Part shown: piece after piece, positions 22,377 to 34,053 of the stretch | Numbering within the stretch: position 1 is the first letter of the stretch | Layout: each line of letters opens with the position of its first letter | Assembly: GCA_029215795.1 (NCBI GenBank) | Contig: JARDYH010000001.1 | Location: forward strand, 192,331,654-192,395,653 | DNA length: 64,000 bases | From: Anniella stebbinsi | Taxonomy: Eukaryota > Chordata > Lepidosauria > Squamata > Anniellidae | Reading direction: 5' to 3' | Notes under the pieces: generated by a model | The model's database searches: none | Told to the model about the DNA's origin: nothing | What the model saw: the letters and a program-made list of their open reading frames with translations, nothing else | Position numbers and translations under genes: made by a program

Positions 22377-25188
22377 ATTGTCATATAGCCATATCTGATT
22401 GGTTAAGTGATGATTCACTTGAAAAGACAAAAAATGCCTTTTCAAAGAAAATGGCACCACAGCAGCAGATAATCAGGGACAGGGCTGGAAAAAAAATGCT
22501 CATTCTGCATCACAGCTGCTGCACCCATCCACCAGGTACTAGGAAGAGGATTTGAATGTGTGGGGTCCTCAAAGAATCAATTAGGGAGGACTCTTCTATG
22601 TCCAGGATGACAAAACCAGTGGCAATTTGGGCTTGGCTCTTAATTTTTCGAATCCTTCCTTCTTTCCTTTCTTAAAATTACCTGTATTGCTTAAAAATAA
22701 ATCAAAACAAAAGTTTATTCCAAGAGATCCAAACAATGGACACAGTTAAAGATAAATCCAAAAAAAATTATGTAAGTATCTGGTTACAATACCTTCTCTT
22801 ACATTGTTTATGGTGTTTCGGGATAGTCTGGCATGGATGACCTCCTGAGTCTCTCTTGACTCTATAATTTTAGGTCAAACCCTTAATAATTTATCTCCAA
22901 TTTCACGTTTTCTTTGGCCAAACCCTTGACATATAAATAATCTTCATTTGCAGAAGCTGCTTTTTCTATTTACCTCATGCTAAGAATGATTGCCATGTAC
23001 TTTTTTCTAGAGGAGTAAGAAAATATAGAAGGTGCCACATTAAACAATGAAGCTTTAGTGAACTCCTCTGTTTGAATCCTGGTATTGGTTGAAGTTCCCT
23101 TTTAAATCCTAGTTTGCCATGGATTGTTGTAACTACCGCTGGTGCTTCCAGCCTTGACTTAATGCAACTTGATACTAGACTAACAGTGTGGAGGTGTGAA
23201 TCCCACATTGGTGGCAGTCAACTTCAGATTTGTGCTGAGTTTCTTGAATATTTTCAAGCTTCTTGAAATTTTAATTGTGTTCTCTTTAGCAGCACGTAAC
23301 TAAAATTGTATCATGAAATTTTAATTCCCTGTTCCGCTTTCAGCTGTTTTTTTCACCTGAAAAGCCATGGAAATAGTTGGGGGGGGGGATTTCTAGGAAA
23401 CGTTAAATATCCAAATGATTATGCCCATTAGTCCACACCTTTGGAAATATATGTGCCTCAGTGCACTTAAATTATTTGCAGGATTTATGTGCCTCCGTGC
23501 CCAGCTATGGGTCTGAGTCTGGAAGCCACTGGCCAATGCAGCTTTATTTATCTTCACTGACATCACCATGTAGTTATCTGAGCCATTGATCTCATCTTAT
23601 TCATTATACCATCCTGATTGGCTGAGATCAGGTCATAACATTTTAAAACTTCCAAGTTCTTTTTTTTAAAAAAAAAAAGGTGTGTGCCATCATCACAGCT
23701 CAGACTATGTTAAGAAATGCCTCTCCTCTTTTGCAGTGGTGGAATTGGGGAAGAGCATTTTTTCTAATTTGGGGGCCAGGGAAGGTTGTATTTCGTGTTT
23801 ACATTTAGTTATGTAGAGTGGAGACTTGGAGTGGAGGAATCAACGTATTTAGCCAGTAAGCCAGCAAGAGTAGGTATGGATAGAGCTGCCAGGTGACTAA
23901 TGACTACTACTTCCCTGCCTCGAGAAGGATGCTCTACATAGAAGTCCATTGTTCAGGTGCCATCCTTGGGACACAGTCCAAATAATCCTGGATTTGTTTT
24001 AGCTGAAGTTAGGAAGCCTCAAATGTTTCCTGATCCGATTGCAACAAACATTGGGATTCCTCCCACCTAAAGCATTTTAGCACGAAATGCTGACATACGC
24101 ACTTGAGGCTTGTGGGATGCTGGAAAAATATGCACAATGTTAACTAAACACAGTGTCTTTCTCTTTTTAAAAAAAACCCTACAGCAACTTAACATGTGAA
24201 GAATTTTTCAAGGGTAAGACATGTAATCTGAGCTGCAGCGATACTTTATTGGATTGTGTGTTATAAATGGTCTGGTTTCGTTTGTACACAATGTAACCAA
24301 AGCTGTGTAACATACGAAGACAATACTGTTTCATTAGGTTCACGGACGCTGCTGGGAGTTCATCACGGCTGTTCTCACACTGTAGGCTTTCTGTGAATCA
24401 CTCGAAGAGGAGTGAGGGGAAGCCGCCTACTGAAATGAATGGTCCCTTGGTGAGCCAGACACGCAGTCTAAAAGTAGGTCTCTTGGAGGTCATCCTTTAG
24501 AGAAAAACTTATTGACCATTTCTGCATCCACGGGTGTTTAATGAACTTGGATGCACAGCATGAAAATAGAGCTCAATACTGTGTAATGATGGCTTCTTTT
24601 AAAGGAAAAAAAACTTAATTGGATTCTTATCAGGTAATCTCTCAATGAGGCAGCGTAACTGCTAATTACTGTTATTGGTGACATTTGGATTTATTGAAGT
24701 CTAACACCTCCTTTGGGTTTATATATAAAAAAGATATTTACCCCTAAAAAGTAAGAAAAAAGTAAGTTATTTAACACTCAATGGGGTGCTGTCAGACAGA
24801 ATAGCAGTGTACCTATTAAATTTTTAGTGCCAGATTATGATTCACAGTTAGAGCATAGGAGCAGCAAGATCCAAGCAGCAATTACTAATTAATCAGGGGC
24901 TAAAAGTGCAAATGGGAAAAAAAGTGAGAGAGGAAAACTGGAGCCTTACAGGGACACGGTTCTGTTCAGTGTTTTAGTTTTTAAAATAGACAAAATTGTA
25001 ATATGGTATTTCAGTCTGCTGTGTACGTCCGTTCCTTCTCTACCTGTTTTTATGTTATTAATACATTGTAATGATTAATTATTGTTTTTATTTTTTATAT
25101 TTTGCGAGCCACTCTGAGTGGAACAGAGGGGTATTTTTTTTTTAAATGATGATGTTGGAAACATTTGATAAACTTTCTTCATCCCTAA
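22377..25188. other. Unique DNA; possible conserved noncoding block at 24560-24920
   Basis: No gene recognised over about 2.8 kb. At 24560-24920 there is a dense set of homeodomain-type motifs (GCTAATTACTG, CAATTACTAATTAATC) plus TTATCAGG, with no repeat signature. This resembles developmental enhancers, but only alignment can show conservation. Confidence 0.3.
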
Positions 25189-25260
25189 GAGTGCAATCCT
25201 ATGCATGTTTTAGAGAGAAAAGAGGCCTACAACTCCCAGCATTCCCCAAGCAGTTAACAC
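25189..25260. mobile_element. Half of a palindromic MITE, family G
   Basis: GTGCAATCCTATGCATGTTT followed by CCTACAACTCCCAGCATTCC is the left arm of the family seen complete at 45.4 kb. The right arm is missing or highly diverged. Confidence 0.65.
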
Positions 25261-25727
25261 AACGTCCCTGCGCTGGCTGAATTTTATTTTTTGTAGCACT
25301 ATATGGAGTTTATATTAGATAGCATGAAGAGCTTTCCAACCATAAGAGAAATTCAGTATCACCATAGGCGCGTTGAGAAGATGTCAAATCTCCTACATTG
25401 GAATTTCTGCAATCTTCTACATTGGAAGTGGATGTATCATGTAGCCCAAGTCTGACATAGAAACACAGTTGTTCTTTACTTGTGGTAAACTAAAACGGGA
25501 TTGTACTGAAGCTGCAATATATGATTTCCAAACATTTGTGAACTGTTTTAAGTGGGTGTTTAAGCAGAGGAAAAGTAGGGAATGAAGCAAGCCTTTCCCT
25601 TCCTAATGTTTGTCCATTCAAAATTGCTCTGCTCAGGCTGTTTTCTTTATGCAGAGCTGAAATCTTCAGCTAAACCTCATTTAGCCATTTGTGTATGTGT
25701 TTCGTAGTGGTGGTGTGCAAATGATCT

Positions 25728-25741
25728 CCCCCCCCCCCCCC
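25728..25741. repeat. Poly(C) tract
   Basis: A 14-nt C homopolymer. Confidence 0.9.
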
Positions 25742-25913
25742 AGAAGGCTGGGCTGTAGGTGAACATTGGTGACATTTTTGAAGAGGGAGGGGGTTGGAGG
25801 GTTTCAGTCTTACCTTTCTTAATTTTATGTGACCCAAGTGTTCCCCCTTGCTATAAACTTTTTTTTTTTTTAAAAAAGGCTTGCAACTACTCACAGCAGT
25901 ATGATTCTCCCTT

Positions 25914-25947
25914 CCTTCTAAGTAGCAGACATATATAGGATTGCACT
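25914..25947. mobile_element. Right-arm fragment of MITE family F
   Basis: CTTCTAAGTAGCAGACATAT followed by ATAGGATTGCACTG matches the right arms at 2.5 and 8.1 kb. Confidence 0.6.
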
Positions 25948-26840
25948 GTAAATCATGGATCTGTTTAGTCTGGTCAATTACTAGAGTTCTGTTGTGTTTA
26001 GTCTTAACTGGTACATGCTCACTGTAGATTAGTTAAATATAGATCAGTACCCATTCTCAGTGATTATATCTGGCTTATTCAAACATAGCTTAGCATCTTC
26101 CATTTATGAAGCTGCCTCCTTCTTCTCTTTCAGGTGGGACGCGCCTGTTCCTTCCTAGTTCATAGTGTAGGAAACGTTAATCAAACCTGTGTTTTTCTTA
26201 CTACTGTTACATACAAAAAACAATAGGAATGAATCATTTATTGTAGAAAACAATGTAACTAGTTTTTGCACATGCATATTTTATTAAAGACATTGTCACC
26301 AGTACTTGTTGACACTTGTTTCTGTTTAAATAAAACATTAGTGTTACACGTACTATTGAATGAACTACTCTCTATATCATATTACTGTAAACAGAAGTGA
26401 CACAACTGTTTAAGGTAAATGGCACTTTTCAGAGCCATGATACTTTTTGTCACCTAAATGTTTCATTGACTGGTTGGCTGTGTTAGTATAGCTTTCGTGG
26501 TATAGGACAAGAGAAAGAGAATGTGTATTTGTGTGTGTGTGTGTGTGTATCTGAGTGATCTGGTGCTATATTTCCTGAGACCAGCATCTGTTGCTGCGTG
26601 TGAATGAGTCAGGAATTTGATCATCACAAAGTCATGTAGCTGAGACCTATACAACTCAGAAGTCTGCAGTGTTCTTTAACAGGTTGTAAACTAGTAAATT
26701 GACTGACCTACTTTATCTTATTTAATATGTTTATGGTGACACACACAAACACACACACTACACTTTTACCACCAAGATGTTTGCCAATAAACGTAACTTT
26801 AAGAGGTAGATGTAACATTCGTTGGCACACTCCCTGACTG
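25948..26840. other. Unique intergenic DNA
   Basis: Nothing beyond the GT array and a short CA-rich stretch near 26745. Confidence 0.4.
26530..26548. repeat. (GT)n microsatellite
   Basis: About nine GT units. Confidence 0.95.
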
Positions 26841-27197
26841 AGGCTGCCTCTACAAGAGGCATTTAAAGCTCTTTCAAGGCGCATTAAAAAATTTACCTCT
26901 ACAAGAACGGAGCGCAAATCGGGCGTAGAGGCGCGTTTTCTCTCCGATTATGCGCATTATCGAATGCGCGTTAAATAGCGAGTTTTATTTTGCTCCTGCC
27001 GTTAAAGCGCATTTTGAGTATGCGAACAAGCGATTCTCCGCATTAACTACTTGTAAAGCGCATTTGAAACAACCGATAAGGTCACCTGCTGAGTGCTCAA
27101 TTACCTCCTGCATACGAGCATTTACGATAAAGTCTTCAGCGATTATGCACATAATCGGCTAACCAGGCGTCAAACGGAATCCATCTAGAGGGGGCCT
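26841..27197. mobile_element. CpG-rich TIR element (357 bp), nonautonomous
   Basis: Left end AGGCTGCCTCTACAAGAGGC and right end TCCATCTAGAGGGGGCCT are imperfect inverted repeats, flanked on both sides by GACTG (26836-26840 and 27198-27202). The interior is packed with CpG words such as GCGCATTA, TAGAGGCGCG and AAAGCGCATTT, and has several inverted pairs (CGATTATGCGCAT near 26945 and ATTATGCACATAATCG near 27142). Its CpG content contrasts sharply with the rest of the window, which suggests a recent insertion or escape from methylation. The 70-residue frame within has no known domain. Superfamily unknown. Confidence 0.75.
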
Positions 27198-27424
27198 GAC
27201 TGGGATCATGCAGTAATTGTTCCTTTGAAGTTTTTCTTTAAGTGTTAAAGAAATAAATGGCTGCAAACCAGTGCAGGAAATGTGCAAAAGATTGATAGAA
27301 AGTTATTCTTTTTTTCTATGCATCACTTTTTCTAATGGCAAATTTCACAACAATTGAATTTCACAAAAGTCAATGCAGTGCTAGCGAGCAAGCCAACAAA
27401 TGTTCCAGATAGGTAGTCTGTGTA

Positions 27425-27576
27425 ACAGGGATAGGGGATGTTGGCGTTCTTATGGAAGTACTGATGTTGTTGAACTGCAACTCCCATGATCCCTCACCAT
27501 GGGGTATGCTGGCTGGGGCTGATGGGGGTTGCAGTTCATCAATGTCTGGAGAGTCAGACATTTCTTACACCTGCTG
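27425..27576. mobile_element. Palindromic MITE (GAACTGCAACTCCCAT core)
   Basis: Left arm CAGGGATAGGGGATG...TGTTGAACTGCAACTCCCAT, right arm GGGGTTGCAGTTCATCAATG...TTACACCTGCTG. The arms pair over most of their length. No target duplication is evident. Confidence 0.75.
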
Positions 27577-28084
27577 TTTAAGAACACTGTTGTCAGACCT
27601 GAGATAGTGGGGGTTTCTGGATAGGGAGGTCCGGATATTGTGAAATCCGTCCCACATGTGTTTCGTGGATTGTGCATTGCCGTTCATTCTGGCATCTGTT
27701 CAAAGACGGATTCAAAATCCCACCCACCCACTTTATGCAGAAAAATACACAAATAATTCTGTAAAAAGTTTGCAACAATTTACATAATTAATGGTACGTG
27801 ACATTTAGCATTTTGTTCTTCATCCCATTTTGACTTTTCCCCATTTATATTTTCCATCATGGCATATGACTCAGCAGAAATGTGTGTATTTTTCTGCAAA
27901 TGAATTTGCATAAATTTTTGGGAAATAAAAATAAATCCGGGAGACTGTGGACTTTGCATGTCCTGGGGTGGCCAATCTGCAGTGGATTCCACAGTTCAGA
28001 TTCGTAGAAATCTGAACTCATTTTAGTCCATTTCAAATTTCTCCAGCATTCCTATGTCTGGATGCAAAACTGATGTATCATTAA

Positions 28085-28187
28085 AGGTGAAATTCTATGC
28101 ATGCTTAGACATAAAAAAAGTCCTACAACTCCCAGTGCTGGAAGTTGCAGGACCTTTTTATGTCTAAGCATGCATAGGAACACACCC
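28085..28187. mobile_element. Palindromic MITE, family G
   Basis: TCTATGCATGCTTAGACATA and TATGTCTAAGCATGCATAGG are inverted arms; AAGTCCTACAACTCCCAG and its inverse meet at the centre. This copy is a nearly perfect hairpin with a short loop. Confidence 0.82.
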
Positions 28188-28302
28188 TAAGTCAATAATG
28201 GATTATTAATTTGTTTATATGTGGAAATGTAATATCCCACCTTTACTCTAAAATAGTGCCCAAGTGGTTTCCAAAAATTAAAATCAATGATACAGAGCCA
28301 AT

Positions 28303-29219
28303 GAATAAACTAGAGCTGTGCACAAGTGGCCTGTCAACATTTGCCACCCTATTTGTGGGTAGAGAAAGTAGCAGGGCAATTTCACCAAATTTCTCCATGG
28401 GGAAGAGAAATTCTCCAACAATTTCTCCGAAGTTGGCATCACGATTGGCAAGGGTTGTAGAACAGCTTCTTTCTTTCTTTTTCCCCCTAAAGATTTTTGG
28501 GGTTTCTTTTTGCACTGCATCAACTGTGTTGGCAGCCTGGCCCCCATTTTGTGTCGTCCACAATGCTCCATATACCTAACATCACTCCAGGGCATTGAGG
28601 GGAGGGAATGCAGCCACCACAAAAAATAATGGTGAAGAAAATGTAGTGAAAATCCTCAAAAGTGTCCTTTAGTTTCTAGGAGGTAAGAAATGGCAAATCT
28701 CAGGAATTTCCTGAGAGTTTTCTTTCTCCCATGAAAGGGACTTCCATTTTTCTGTCTCATTCTCAGGGCATTTTATACTTTATTTTGAATGTGTGTTAGT
28801 GGTGTTTTTTTAAAAAACCTTAATTAATCACTGTGAGGTGGCTGAGGGTACTGTCTATATTTTTCTTTCTATTGCACATTTCACCATCGCTCTACAGTCT
28901 CCCAGGCTGCCTGCACTTCCTGGTCTGAAAAGGTGCTATGGGAGGAGTAAATTCATGATGTCTTCCCCTGGACGGAAGTGCAGGAAGCCATCTCTGATAG
29001 AGAGATGACTGCACAATGAAAGACAGGACACTCACACAGTCTCCTCAGCCATCTCATCAGTAAGGTAAGCGCAAGAACCCTGAACCAAACCCATGAGAAT
29101 TTCTCCAAAATTTATTCTCCTTTGAATCCCTGTTCGAAAACAATTTCTTTTCTATTAAATTGAATGAGAATGGTCGAAATTCTCATGGGAGAAATTTTGG
29201 GCACAGCAGTAGAATAAAC
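28303..29219. repeat. Perfect 8-bp target-site duplication GAATAAAC
   Basis: GAATAAAC at 28303-28310 and 29212-29219 lies directly outside the inverted ends of the 901-bp element. Confidence 0.92.
28311..29211. mobile_element. Nonautonomous hAT-like TIR element (901 bp)
   Basis: Left end TAGAGCTGTGCACAA and right end TTGGGCACAGCAGTA match at 12 of 15 inverted positions. Repeated words AATTTCTCC, TTCTCATGGG and AGAAATT lie in both orientations toward the two ends. It has no transposase frame; the 122- and 106-residue frames at 28211-28579 cross its left boundary and are chance. The exact 8-bp target duplication supports a single insertion by an hAT-type enzyme acting in trans. Confidence 0.88.
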
Positions 29220-29427
29220 CATAGAAAATGTATTAAAAATGCTGTTGCTAAAAGTCAGTAACAAACCAGTTACAAGAGGAATAAGATTACATAGTGTTAA
29301 AGTGGAGGAGGGCAGGATGAATTTGCCTGGCTCCAAAACCATAATAATTGTCTGCTCTAGGATGGTATTAATTAAGTCACATGTACTATACAGTGCTTCA
29401 GGCTGCATTATGAAAACTGTCCACAAC

Positions 29428-29428
<1 letters not shown>
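29212..29428. other. Short unique segment
   Basis: Nothing recognised between the 901-bp element and the L2 tail. Confidence 0.4.
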
Positions 29429-29468
<40 letters not shown>

Positions 29469-29540
29469 TTATAGCCTGCCTCTCCCTACGGATGCCCATG
29501 TGGAGGACAGGAGGTATCCATGGAAATACAGGACGGGTTT
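29429..29540 (-). mobile_element. L2-type LINE 3' tail, antisense, with (AAT)n
   Basis: (ATA)n at 29429-29467 is followed by TTTATAGCCTGCCTCTCCCT and ACGGATG, the second L2 tail subtype in this window (ACCCGCCTCTCCCTCCGGAT form). Truncated after about 70 bp. Confidence 0.8.
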
Positions 29541-29975
29541 CTGACATCTGTAGTTATGGCAGTTCTACCCACAGAATAGACAGAATCCTCTCATGGCAGA
29601 GTAGAATTCTCTCACAGCTGAGGTATTTTCTACCTTGCACCCTGTTTGTATCAGAGTTGTGTTAAAATAACCGTGCTACAGGTAGCAATTGAAGACAGGC
29701 GGGCTGTTGTATCACACATCGCTGTATATCATCCCTATGATTTTATGGCTGTCTCTTCTTATCTCTCACACACCCTATCATTTAGCTTTGAACAAGTGGC
29801 ATCTAGAGAAGAAACAGATATTCAGCTGAGGTAAATGGCATTGCAACACCATGATTTCACAGTCAGCATGCCCTGTTGGAAACATGGTTGGAGACTGGTT
29901 CTTCTGGGGGGCGGGGGTTGTGTCGCAAAATTTCTATAAAAGAAGTGTACATTTTTAGTGAGTTTTCTGTAATGG

Positions 29976-30006
<31 letters not shown>
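29976..30006. repeat. (GTT)n microsatellite
   Basis: Ten GTT units. Confidence 0.95.
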
Positions 30007-31096
30007 TTGGCACAGTGGTGAAAGAAATGCTGCACAAATACAACTAGCCAGTGCACTTCTTTTAGCTTTTCAGCATTAATTTCAAAACCAGCAGGTAAAA
30101 GTGACAAATTTCAAAGGTGTCCAAGGACCAAACTTCATGTGACACTATTTGTGCCATTTAAAAACGGTGCTGAACCTGGCCACTTTTATTTTGGAGAGAA
30201 AGCAGGTGGGAGCCCGCAGTCCATAGTATGTTTTCAGTCTGGATTGGAGGCCTACGTCAGTTTTCTAACTGGAAATGGGCCCCTCCCTGTCTGATATTTG
30301 CCTCTGAAGGCACTGTTTGCAGGGATTTGTTCATTATACAGGAATGAAAATATATCCAACACCTGTCAAGCATATTATACTTTGCAAAGGAGTATCAAGA
30401 GGGCATAATTTAGAACAAGTAATGTTTCATTGTGAGGGGAGGAGCTATTTATACCTCACCAGTATGTTGAGGAAATATATTTTAAAAAGCAAACAAATGC
30501 TCCTCTTCTCCAAAGACAACTCCCCTCATATTAATCTAAATAAAATGGTGTTATTCAGGAAATAAAGGACACGTGGGAGCTGTCTGTATTTAGCAAGCAT
30601 AAACTTTGCCCTTGCTAACAATGGAGATAATGCTGCCTCAACAACAGTGGTGAGTAGGAATGACAAAGAAGCAGCTGCTATTACAAAAGTGAACACTATC
30701 ATATTCCTTAGCTGATGGGCACTTTTGATGTGACACAGGATGCTTGGAGCTACCCTCCTATTCATGTGTGATCATAACATCCAAATATGAACATGGGTCA
30801 ATATCTCTTCCATACAGACGTCCTTATAGTGGCACTTCTGCAAAACACAATTCATGGTTTGAATGGATATTCATAGCAGGCCCACATATATGTGCATCTG
30901 AGTATGTAGCTCACCAGGCCATAAACATAAGTACCCCAAGCAATTTTTCTCGTTTGCTTCGTGATGTCCATTCTCAGTCAGAAGGCGATCTCTACCCCTT
31001 CCCAATTCACAGGTATTACATGGAAGTAAAACTCAAAGATGGAAGGGGCAAAAGCTGATGGAGATTTCTGTGGTGCTCACATTTGTGTGGAATATG
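30007..31096. other. Unique intergenic DNA
   Basis: Nothing recognised. Confidence 0.4.
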
Positions 31097-31292
31097 CACT
31101 TAATAATAATAATAATAATAAATAAATAAATATTTATTTATTTATTTATAACCCGCCTCTCCCTACGGATTGAGGCGGGGAACACAATGCAAAATACAAG
31201 CATCACAAAGTTAATTTTTTTAAAAAAACAAGAGAAAACACATCATTAAAACATTTTAAAATTCATCCGGATAGGCCTGCCGGAAGAGAACA
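31097..31292 (-). mobile_element. L2-type LINE 3' end, antisense (196 bp)
   Basis: (ATA)n and (AATA)n are followed by AACCCGCCTCTCCCTACGGA, an A-rich 3' UTR, and ATTCATCCGGATAGGCCTGC with CGGAAGAGA. The same order leads into RT at 57.8-58.6 kb, so this copy stops just before coding sequence. Confidence 0.88.
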
Positions 31293-31794
31293 GTTGGGGC
31301 CCTGTGGCGGTTCAAGTTGTCATAAACATAGTTTCTCCTAAATGCTTTGAAATGCTGGAAGGGCATGGCCGACACAGTCCTCATAGTCTAATGAACACAG
31401 TTTGCAAATACAATTGCAAGCTTGGGAATATGCAAACTTTGCCCCCAAAATGTGTTTGCATTTGGGGGTGTGAATGGGTGCAAGTTCTGATGTTGAATGA
31501 ACTGAAACAATTCTTGGACATTCCTAAAAATGAATACTTTTCTTGTGTCCTCAACCTGGTTTTTCTCACTGCAGAAACACTGGAGCGGGGAATTATTAAC
31601 TCATGAATGAGCTATCCAAGCTCCTCTACCAGCATCACACAATTGTACAAGAATCACCCATTGATCTTAAGCCCAAACAACTAGTGGTTTCCTGGGCTCC
31701 CAATCTGCCATCAATGGCAATTTGGCCCTGGCACACATCAGCCAGGATGAGAATGGGCAGCAGTGGGATGGATTTTCATCAACATCTTCAGTTC
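31293..31794. other. Unique intergenic DNA
   Basis: Nothing recognised. Confidence 0.4.
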
Positions 31795-31929
31795 TTGGGC
31801 AGGATCTACACTACTGCTTTAAAATGGTTTATAAGAGTACTGACAACTGTTGGGGCCCAGGACACACTCCAGAGAGTTTTCAGACCATTTTCAAAGTGTC
31901 ATATCCTGCTTGGTGTGGAATCGGCCTTG
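31795..31929. mobile_element. Short hAT-like MITE, family E, copy 2
   Basis: TTGGGCAGGATCTACACTAC at the left, CTGCTTTAAAATGGTTTATA inside, ACAACTGTTGGGGCCCAGGA at the centre and TGGTGTGGAATCGGCCTTG at the right match the copy at 611-749 throughout. Confidence 0.78.
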
Positions 31930-33517
31930 GTTGCTAGGTATGACCTTAGCTCTGTGTTGTAGTTAATCCCTTACATTGTAGTAATAGGGCACTTGTGACT
32001 TCAGTAATTCTGCTTGTTAACTGATTTGGCAAAGCCTAGCTCAGGTGCTTTAACATAAGCCTCCTTGAAAATACGAACTCCATTTATTTAAGAGGTGTAA
32101 AGAATGTTAAATGGGAAGGATACCTCATTTCCAAAGGAAATCTGGGGAAGTGTTCTGTAATTTGTGATGCTTCCACAGGTTGGCCTAGGGACTGCAGGTA
32201 TTCCCTCAGGAACAGGCAGATTGACTCTTCTTACATTTCCCCCGCCCATTTTTAGCACACACACAAATATTTTTATGTGCTAAGTTATCACTATGCTGAT
32301 GAAGATGTTCTGCTTTCATAGAGCCTGCTCCTCCCTCCCATCACCATACTGGTCCACCATACTGGGCAAAAAAACCTTTAAATCTCAAATATACACAAGC
32401 TTCCAATCCCATCTACAGGCTTTTGTGTCTCAAAATAGGTCCCTTTTGACGTTATCTGTTGAGAATTACACAAGTTTCTTAATTCGGCTGTTAGCGCAAA
32501 CAATACAATATTTCCCCCCCTTCCTGTAGCTTATTTTCCATACAGGGGGAGAAAATCTCTGATAAAATCTTATCAGAACTATGGCAAGCATTATTTGGAG
32601 CAAAAGAAACTGAAGCAAATCCAGCTTATCTTTAGAAGTTCAGATTCAGTGGAGCTGGAGAGGCCTGTGCATGGATTTTTATCTTCTGCATTAACAGGAA
32701 CGTGCAAATATTGCAAGAACAACCCTGTTTTCTATAGTCATGGTTTAATATCCACATTTATTTCTGTTGAAGATCACTAGAGATTAGGCTGGGGTGATAC
32801 TCTTAACAATCCCACAGCATTCTTCAGGGGAGAGAGGGGGAGAGGTTAGCAAAGGCATAATTCTGACCAATGTGTGGGAGAATAACCCTTCTCTCCAGAC
32901 AGAGAGGCAGGGGCAGAATTGAGCCACCACCAGCACTGTGCAATGGAAACTGTTACTCTGTTTTCATCGCGCAAAAGCTCAGAAGACTTGCTTTGCAATT
33001 TTCACTGAGATTCTCAAATGCATTTTAAACAACTGTGGAGTTAGTTGTTCTGAAACTTACCTCTCATGCTTTCAGTGCCTGAATTTTAAGGTGTGGGGTG
33101 GGGGAGGCAAAGGGCGGTCTGGTTCCATTACCTTCTGTGTCAGTTCCTCTAGCTCCAGGTGATGGGTGGGTGGGCATGATTTGGCAAAAATTGTTCCCAC
33201 TCCCAGCATTCAAGTACTGACAGAGGTGCTTCATAGAATAGACCCTAAAGCAGCACAATGGGCCCAGAAACCAGCAAATTCCTAAAAGATCAGCAAAATC
33301 CATTAGGAGGGTTTTGTAAATATCAAATAGTGCAAATAGTAAACCGCAAATGTAACTGCAACATGCAGAGCAAGATTACTGCTAAATGAACATTTATAGT
33401 TGTAAGCTGAATTCATTTTGCTTGTTTCCTGAGAAAATAGTTGGGGGTGGGGCTGTTGTAGTTTCATTTTTGAATATGCCATATTGGACTGGTACGTTTG
33501 AAAACCACTTTGATCCA
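31930..33517. other. Unique intergenic DNA
   Basis: No gene or repeat recognised. Short frames have no domain. Confidence 0.4.
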
Positions 33518-34053
33518 GGTGTGGAAGACAGCATTGGTCTCTCGTTGAAACAACTGAATCAGAGTCACCCCTGAGGAAAAGTTATAATACTTGAAATGTG
33601 TGTGACAAGAAATTTTCTTCGGTGCACTTTTGCAGTTATCTTCCCGTTCTTGCTCACATCTGGTGCCTTCACTTCGTCCTTCCAAATATGAAGGGTTTTC
33701 TTCGTCTTTTTTCCAGACAGACCTATGTGGGATATGTCGAGCTTTCCCTACACAGCTCCCCAGCTTAAATGTGCATAATGGCAAATGAATCTCCTTGAAG
33801 ACTGAATTACATGTTGCATTACAGCCTGTGTAATATTAAGCCATCAGTCCCTTGCCTATTGCAGGAGAGGATGTTTGCAATGGAAGGGAGGTGGAAGACT
33901 GTTCAACCCTTTCCATGGCAGCCATTTTTCCCCTAGACATTCACCCGTGCCAGTATTCCAGATCTATGTTGTGCCTGACAACCTGGTTAACGTTACATGC
34001 AGCTGCCATATAATGGAGAGTTTGTCCTTATGCATTGTTATGTCAGGCCATTG
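33518..34053 (+). repeat. 536-bp direct repeat, left copy, with hammerhead-like motif
   Basis: Aligned without gaps to 35102-35637 (offset 1584), with 15 differences that I counted by eye, about 97 percent identity; 14 are transitions. At 33564-33606 GTCAC...GTGAC flank CTGAGGA, an AAGT/ACTT stem and GAAA, followed by TGTGTG: the order of a Penelope-type hammerhead in which ACGCGT has decayed to ATGTGT. The base at the cleavage position is G, so activity is not expected. Two such copies around a spacer fit Penelope-like pseudo-LTRs, or a local duplication. The 106-residue minus frame at 33464-33784 is partly shared with the right copy and resembles nothing I know. Confidence 0.8.

Noticed and set aside
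33564..33606. Active hammerhead ribozyme
   Set aside because: The position expected to be H17 is G, stem II has an unpaired extra A, and stem III is reduced by CpG decay; treated as a relic.
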